From NCBI RefSeq assembly GCF_002906155.1, contig NZ_MUJK01000009.1:1-64000 (forward strand): a stretch of DNA of 64,000 nucleotides, given 5' to 3'. Both the position numbers and the translations under genes were made by a program. The notes beneath the pieces were generated by a model. It was not told the origin of the DNA, searched no databases, and saw nothing but the letters and a program-made list of their open reading frames with translations. Source of the DNA: Pseudomonas laurylsulfativorans. Lineage in GTDB: Bacteria > Pseudomonadota > Gammaproteobacteria > Pseudomonadales > Pseudomonadaceae. This document shows positions 61,629-64,000 of the stretch, one piece after another. Numbering within the stretch: the stretch's first letter is position 1; every line of letters starts with the position of its first letter.

Positions 61629-62438
61629 ATGGGCAATGTCCAGACCGCCGTCAGTGCACATGAAGTGCTGTGGCGCCAGGCACCCGGTGGCGAGTTGGTC
61701 GACCTCGGCCGACCGCACCGGGTGCCCTTGGGCCAGTTGCGTTTGCAGCGCGCACCCAAGGGCATCTTGAGTCGACGGGAGACGATCCTGCTCGGCGTGC
61801 TGGCGTTGCTGGTGCATGGCGCGGTGATTTATTGGGTCAATCAGCAACCGACCCCGGTGCTGCCGATCGTGCCGCCGGAAGTCCCGCCGATGACCATCGA
61901 GTTCTCGCGTCCGGCGCCACCGGTGGTCGAGCCGCCGCCACCGCAACCTGTCCAGCCAGTGGTGGAGCCACCACCGCCCGTGGAAGACGAACTGGCCGTG
62001 AAGCCGCCTCCACCGAAGCCGGTTCCCAAGCCCAAACCGGTCGCCAAACCGCAACCAAAGCCGGCGCCAAAGGCTGTTGAGCAACCACCCGCGCCAGCGA
62101 AACCGGCAGCGCCCGTCGCGGCCCCGGCACCACCTGCACCGCCGGCGCCGGCACCTGTGACACCGGCTTCCGCCACGGCCGGCTATTTGAGAAACCCGGC
62201 GCCGCAATACCCGTCGCTGGCCCAGCGTCGGGGCTGGGAAGGCACGGTGTTGTTGCGCGTGCATGTACTGGCCAGCGGCAAGCCCGGTGAGATCCAGATC
62301 CAGAAAAGCAGCGGTCGCGATGCACTCGACGAAGCAGCGCTGAATGCGGTGAAACGCTGGAGTTTCGTGCCGGCCAAGCAAGGTGATGTGGCCCAGGACG
62401 GCTGGGTCAGCGTGCCCATCGATTTCAAGATTCATTAA
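61629..62438 (+). CDS. tonB: TonB energy-transducing protein
   Basis: Carries energy from ExbBD to outer-membrane receptors. The 269-residue protein has an N-terminal cytoplasmic part longer than usual (about 48 residues), a transmembrane helix (about 49-67; ILLGVLALLVHGAVIYWV), a Pro/Lys/Glu-rich spacer (about 70-190), and the C-terminal TonB domain with YPSLAQRRGWEGTVLLRVHV. The ATG at 61629 after GGGAG is preferred; an in-frame upstream start at 61575 is possible. It leads tonB-exbB-exbD. Confidence 0.9.
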   Translation: MGNVQTAVSAHEVLWRQAPGGELVDLGRPHRVPLGQLRLQRAPKGILSRRETILLGVLALLVHGAVIYWVNQQPTPVLPIVPPEVPPMTIEFSRPAPPVVEPPPPQPVQPVVEPPPPVEDELAVKPPPPKPVPKPKPVAKPQPKPAPKAVEQPPAPAKPAAPVAAPAPPAPPAPAPVTPASATAGYLRNPAPQYPSLAQRRGWEGTVLLRVHVLASGKPGEIQIQKSSGRDALDEAALNAVKRWSFVPAKQGDVAQDGWVSVPIDFKIH

Positions 62439-62482
62439 ACCGAAACCAATTTCGCGCGAAACGTTTACACGAGGAATACACC

Positions 62483-63208
62483 ATGACGTTACTGGCATCT
62501 CCACTTGAATCCATCGAAAGCGCGGTGATCTGGCTGCTGGTGGTTTTTTCCGTCGCGACCTGGGGTTTGGCATTGCTCAAGGGCGTGCAGTTCGGGCGCC
62601 TGAAGGCACAGGATCGAAAATTTCATCAACAGTTCTGGGCCGCTTCGAGTCTCGATTCGGCTGCCGAACTGAGCGAAACCCGGCCCGGCGCGGCCGCCCG
62701 GGTTGCCCAGGCGGGTTATGCGGCCATCCAGGTGGGCGAGGCGCCACAGGCTGCGGACTTGAGCCAGGCGATCAATCATCAGGATCGTCTGGAGAGGGCC
62801 TTGCGTCAGCAGATCGTGCGTGAGCGCCGGTCGCTGGAAACCGGGTTGGCGGTGCTTGCGAGCATTGGCAGCACCTCGCCGTTCATTGGTTTGTTCGGCA
62901 CGGTGTGGGGAATCATGGAAGCGTTGAAAGGCATCAGCGCGGCGGGCTCGGCAAGCCTGGAAACGGTCGCCGGGCCGATTGGCGCGGCATTGGTCGCCAC
63001 CGGCGTGGGGATCGCCGTCGCGGTGCCGGCGGTGCTGGTTTACAACTACTTTTTGCGCCGTTTGAAACTGACGGCGGCGGACCTGGATGACTTCGCCCAC
63101 GACTTCTACAGCCTGGCGCAGAAGAGTTCGTTCCGTGTGCTGATCCACCCGACGGCGCACAAGGCGGTAGCCCAGGGCAACGCACAGAAAGTGAAGGAGG
63201 CGTCCTGA
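62483..63208 (+). CDS. exbB: ExbB proton-channel subunit
   Basis: Inner-membrane part of the TonB motor, 241 residues. Helices lie at about 14-34, 130-155 and 165-195, with LASIGSTSPFIGLFGTVWGI (start of helix 2) and ETVAGPIGAALVATGVGIAV (helix 3), the MotA/TolQ/ExbB signature. There is no signal-peptide extension, unlike the long ExbB of some pseudomonads. exbD starts 1 bp after its stop. Confidence 0.92.
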   Translation: MTLLASPLESIESAVIWLLVVFSVATWGLALLKGVQFGRLKAQDRKFHQQFWAASSLDSAAELSETRPGAAARVAQAGYAAIQVGEAPQAADLSQAINHQDRLERALRQQIVRERRSLETGLAVLASIGSTSPFIGLFGTVWGIMEALKGISAAGSASLETVAGPIGAALVATGVGIAVAVPAVLVYNYFLRRLKLTAADLDDFAHDFYSLAQKSSFRVLIHPTAHKAVAQGNAQKVKEAS

Positions 63209-63209
63209 T

Positions 63210-63611
63210 ATGGCCTTCTCCACGCAAGACACTGATGAGGTGCTCAGCGAGATCAACGTGACGCCGTTGGTGGATGTGATGTTGGTGTTGTTGGTGGTGT
63301 TCATTGTCACCGCACCGCTGCTGACCAACGCCATTCCGATCAACCTGCCCAAGACCGAAGCGGTGGCGCCGGTGGAGCAGAAAGACCCGTTGGTAGTGAG
63401 CATCGACGGGGCCGGCAAACTGTTTATCAACAAGGACGAGATACAACCGGACTTGCTGGAGTTCAACCTCAAGTCGGCGAAGGCCAAGGACCCCGAGGTG
63501 CGCGTGCAGTTGCAGGCCGACGATGGGGTGAATTACGGCGAAGTGGCGCGGGCCATGGCGTCGATTGAGCGGGCAGGGATTACCAAGCTGTCGGTGATTA
63601 CTGCGCGTTAA
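63210..63611 (+). CDS. exbD: ExbD proton-channel subunit
   Basis: A 133-residue partner of ExbB. One transmembrane helix (about 22-43) begins NVTPLVDVMLVLLVVFIVTA and contains the essential Asp. A periplasmic domain (about 60-133) follows, ending IERAGITKLSVITAR. It completes the tonB-exbBD set beside the sulfate-ester receptor; a terminator follows. Confidence 0.93.
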   Translation: MAFSTQDTDEVLSEINVTPLVDVMLVLLVVFIVTAPLLTNAIPINLPKTEAVAPVEQKDPLVVSIDGAGKLFINKDEIQPDLLEFNLKSAKAKDPEVRVQLQADDGVNYGEVARAMASIERAGITKLSVITAR

Positions 63612-63627
63612 CAAATTTTCGTTTTCC

Positions 63628-63668
63628 GGGGCCGTCTCCTTGGCAGGGTGCGGCCCCTTTTTTTTGCC
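63628..63668 (+). terminator. Rho-independent terminator of tonB-exbBD
   Basis: GGGGCCG (63628-63634) and CGGCCCC (63651-63657) stem followed by a long T-run. Confidence 0.88.
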
Positions 63669-63696
63669 TCGATTTCAGCAGCACCACAACCCGCCT

Positions 63697-63788
63697 TGTA
63701 GGCGCTGGCTTGCCAGCGATAGCGGCGGGACAGGCAACATCTTTATCGACTGGGAGGACGCCTTCGCTGGCAAGCCAGCTCCTACAGG
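63697..63788. repeat. REPIN before the last gene
   Basis: TGTAGGCGCTGGCTTGCCAG and inverted CTGGCAAGCCAGCTCCTACA. Confidence 0.87.
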
Positions 63789-63828
63789 TCGGCACTTTAT
63801 ATTCGATATGGGTCTTAATAAATAGCTT

Positions 63829-63865
63829 CTTATTCCTTAACGAATATAAATCCTCTCCCTATACT
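63829..63865 (+). promoter_or_regulatory. Candidate sulfur-starvation promoter of the terminal hydrolase gene
   Basis: CTTATTCCTTAACGAATAT (63829-63847) is followed 9-12 bp later by the -10 hexamer TATACT (63860-63865). It is the clearest of the three copies of this motif in the window. Confidence 0.55.
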
Positions 63866-63901
63866 CGACCGGGAACAGACACGCAGCAGGAGAGCTCCCC
63901 C

Positions 63902-64000
63902 ATGCGCAACGAATCAATTCGCTACCTGATTGTGCCGGGCTGGCAAGGATCGCCGGAAGATCATTGGCAAAGCCATTGGCAGAACAGCCTGCCGAACAGT
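63902..64000 (+). CDS. RBBP9/YdeN-family serine hydrolase, N-terminal end (partial)
   Basis: Only 33 codons are in the window. The segment RYLIVPGWQGSPEDHWQSHW matches the start of the RBBP9/YdeN alpha/beta-hydrolase family (oxyanion region PGWQGSPEDHW). AGGAGAG precedes the ATG. The rest, including the nucleophile, lies beyond the right edge. The promoter motif suggests expression under sulfur limitation. Confidence 0.75.
   Translation, partial: MRNESIRYLIVPGWQGSPEDHWQSHWQNSLPNS

Noticed and set aside
61521..62573. Minus-strand frame of 350 codons, Arg/Trp-rich
   Set aside because: Antisense reading of the tonB proline-rich coding sequence.

Overview
The window looks like chromosomal DNA of a Pseudomonas of the fluorescens group. 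The evidence is the divergent lapA / lapEBC adhesin locus, the gabDT - HDOD regulator - desA - PAS/GGDEF/EAL - oscA-sbp-cysTWA order, the atsA/atsB/atsC/atsR and sftR-atsK-sftP sulfate-ester genes, GC-rich coding sequence, and many REP/REPIN palindromes between genes. I saw no prophage, integrase, insertion sequence or CRISPR array.

Region by region. (1) 1-10500: the 5' part of a giant LapA-type biofilm adhesin on the minus strand, running off the left edge and made mostly of near-identical 318/324-bp repeats. Divergent from it is its type I secretion apparatus lapE-lapB-lapC. (2) 10872-14557: a sulfonate/sulfur-type ABC transporter with a TauD-like dioxygenase. (3) 14675-19993: a LysR regulator and an EmrAB/NodT-type tripartite efflux system; the outer-membrane gene carries an in-frame REPIN in its 5' end. 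(4) 20111-24642: a GT-C glycosyltransferase, a slipin/NfeD pair, a YbaK-type deacylase, a DUF2789 protein and a Phd/RelE toxin-antitoxin module. (5) 24748-29807: marR and an Aae-type exporter operon (FUSC, DUF1656, HlyD, NodT). (6) 29901-35098: a DUF945 protein, a Rieske/FAD reductase, a PEBP-family protein, a small acidic protein and tRNA-Arg(CCG). (7) 35451-43297: gabD, gabT, an HDOD response regulator, a GGDEF remnant between REPs, desA and a PAS-GGDEF-EAL protein. (8) 43495-47529: oscA and the sulfate transporter sbp-cysTWA. (9) 47636-51184: an Mpo1-like protein, a Crp/Fnr regulator, and an AraC regulator divergent from a membrane desaturase. (10) 51315-63611: arylsulfatase and alkylsulfatase genes, sulfate-ester ABC transporter, LysR regulator, TonB-dependent receptor and a private tonB-exbB-exbD set. 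The first codons of an RBBP9/YdeN-like hydrolase lie at the right edge.

Two themes tie the window together. One is surface adhesion, with adhesin and exporter side by side. The other is sulfur scavenging: three loci far apart (10872 cluster, oscA-sbp-cysTWA, ats/sft cluster) serve sulfate, sulfonate and sulfate-ester supply. A promoter motif of the form TTATTC..TTAACG..TAT recurs in front of the TauD cluster, atsK and the terminal hydrolase gene, which suggests one sulfur-starvation regulon, plausibly CysB-dependent. The ats/sft block reads as a complete outer-membrane-to-cytoplasm route for organic sulfate esters with its own energising complex.
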